Shown here: positions 63,573-64,000 of the stretch, piece after piece | Numbering within the stretch: the first letter of the stretch is position 1 | Layout of the letters: every line of letters starts with the position of its first letter | Source of the DNA: Thalassotalea euphylliae | GTDB taxonomy: Bacteria > Pseudomonadota > Gammaproteobacteria > Enterobacterales > Alteromonadaceae | Length of the DNA: 64,000 nucleotides | Reading direction: 5' to 3' | Assembly (NCBI RefSeq): GCF_003390395.1 | Contig: NZ_QUOV01000001.1 | Span: 1,860,001-1,924,000 of the forward strand | Translations under genes and position numbers: made by a program | Notes under the pieces: model-generated | Told to the model about the DNA's origin: nothing | Seen by the model: only the letters and a program-made list of their open reading frames with translations | The model's database searches: none

Positions 63573-64000
63573 ATGCTAAAAATAAAGTCTGTAGCCTTAT
63601 TAATGTTGTGTTTGGTGCTAGCTGGCTGTTTGGAAAGTGAGCTTGAAAAAAGTCAAAAAGAGCACTTAGCTCAATATCGGCAAAATATTGAAAATATTAT
63701 GGATAGCTACGCTAATAGCGCAGCAGCGGCTAATAGAATTCAAGAGGTTCATCAAGCACATATCACGGTACTCGATAATTTAACTAAGGTAAAAGAGCAC
63801 TTCTCGCAATTTGAACAAGAGCAAAAGCTGCAGACTATTATTGGCTTATATGATTCGGCTCTGACGCATTTGATTGTTCGTCAAATTCAGATACTGGAGC
63901 TAGGGCAACCCATGTGGAACGCCGATATTGATAAGTTTCAGCAAATCAAAGAGGTAAATTATTACCACCAGCACCAAGCAGTACTGTCTGAATTACTGGC
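63573..64000 (+). CDS. lipoprotein, C-terminus off the right edge
   Basis: The frame is open from the ATG at 63573 (AAGGAA upstream) to the window end, 142 residues seen. The lipobox LVLAGC gives Cys19. The mature part is helical and Gln/Glu-rich (coiled-coil-like: YRQNIENIMDSY, HITVLDNLTKVKEHFSQFEQ). Family not recognised. It is probably the last visible member of the run starting with the RDD gene. Confidence 0.8.
   Translation, partial: MLKIKSVALLMLCLVLAGCLESELEKSQKEHLAQYRQNIENIMDSYANSAAAANRIQEVHQAHITVLDNLTKVKEHFSQFEQEQKLQTIIGLYDSALTHLIVRQIQILELGQPMWNADIDKFQQIKEVNYYHQHQAVLSELL

Overview
The window looks like the chromosome of a marine gammaproteobacterium of the order Alteromonadales, probably Colwelliaceae (Thalassotalea or Colwellia type). 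The grounds are the moderately AT-rich base composition, protein families such as RlmJ, MiaE, YbiT, YgiQ, CysK and TapT, a rhombosortase, many secreted peptidases and lipoproteins, and a chromosomal integron. No rRNA or tRNA gene was recognised, so the taxonomic call rests on protein style alone.

Layout. 1-34 kb is ordinary chromosome: an M6 metalloprotease cut by the left edge; small VOC and DUF1801 proteins; a Crp/Fnr-type regulator divergent from an SdsA-type alkylsulfatase with a near-perfect palindrome between them; an AraC/GyrI-like regulator; an amidohydrolase; a CadC-like membrane regulator next to a TonB-dependent receptor; a class D (OXA) beta-lactamase directly upstream of rlmJ; miaE; an M28 peptidase lipoprotein; an AttEFGH-like ABC exporter with its secreted lipoprotein; a BLUF blue-light sensor; and an aldehyde dehydrogenase with a 2OG-Fe(II) oxygenase.

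About 36.4-46.1 kb is a chromosomal integron. The tyrosine recombinase IntI (45145-46107, +) reads away from the array and has a perfect CTGT-N8-ACAG LexA box over its -10 region. Cassettes run leftwards from the attI/cassette junction near 44.9 kb and their genes are all on the minus strand. I count nine attC sites. Three are broken by insertion sequences: one by an IS1111-type IS110-family element placed immediately after the AAC of the outer core, and two by identical 1280-bp IS3-family elements at essentially the same point of two attC sites, each with its own 3-bp target duplication. Five cassettes have no convincing gene, and four of these form a tandem block of related units of about 325 bp whose attC types alternate. 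Coding cassettes carry an HsdR-N-like PD-(D/E)XK protein, a GIY-YIG-like protein, a protein with a DGRHRT motif and unknowns. To the left (34.8-36.2 kb) are small accessory genes (methyltransferase, cupin, two-helix membrane proteins) without complete attC sites, possibly a decayed distal end.

46-64 kb returns to core chromosome: ybiT, ygiQ, an EAL-HDOD protein, a periplasmic binding protein, a CidA/CidB-like pair, a rhombosortase, a DTW-domain tRNA modification enzyme, gamma-glutamyltranspeptidase, cysK, and a MoxR ATPase / CoxE-like VWA protein pair followed by an RDD membrane protein with a very large insert, a small secreted protein, and a lipoprotein cut by the right edge.
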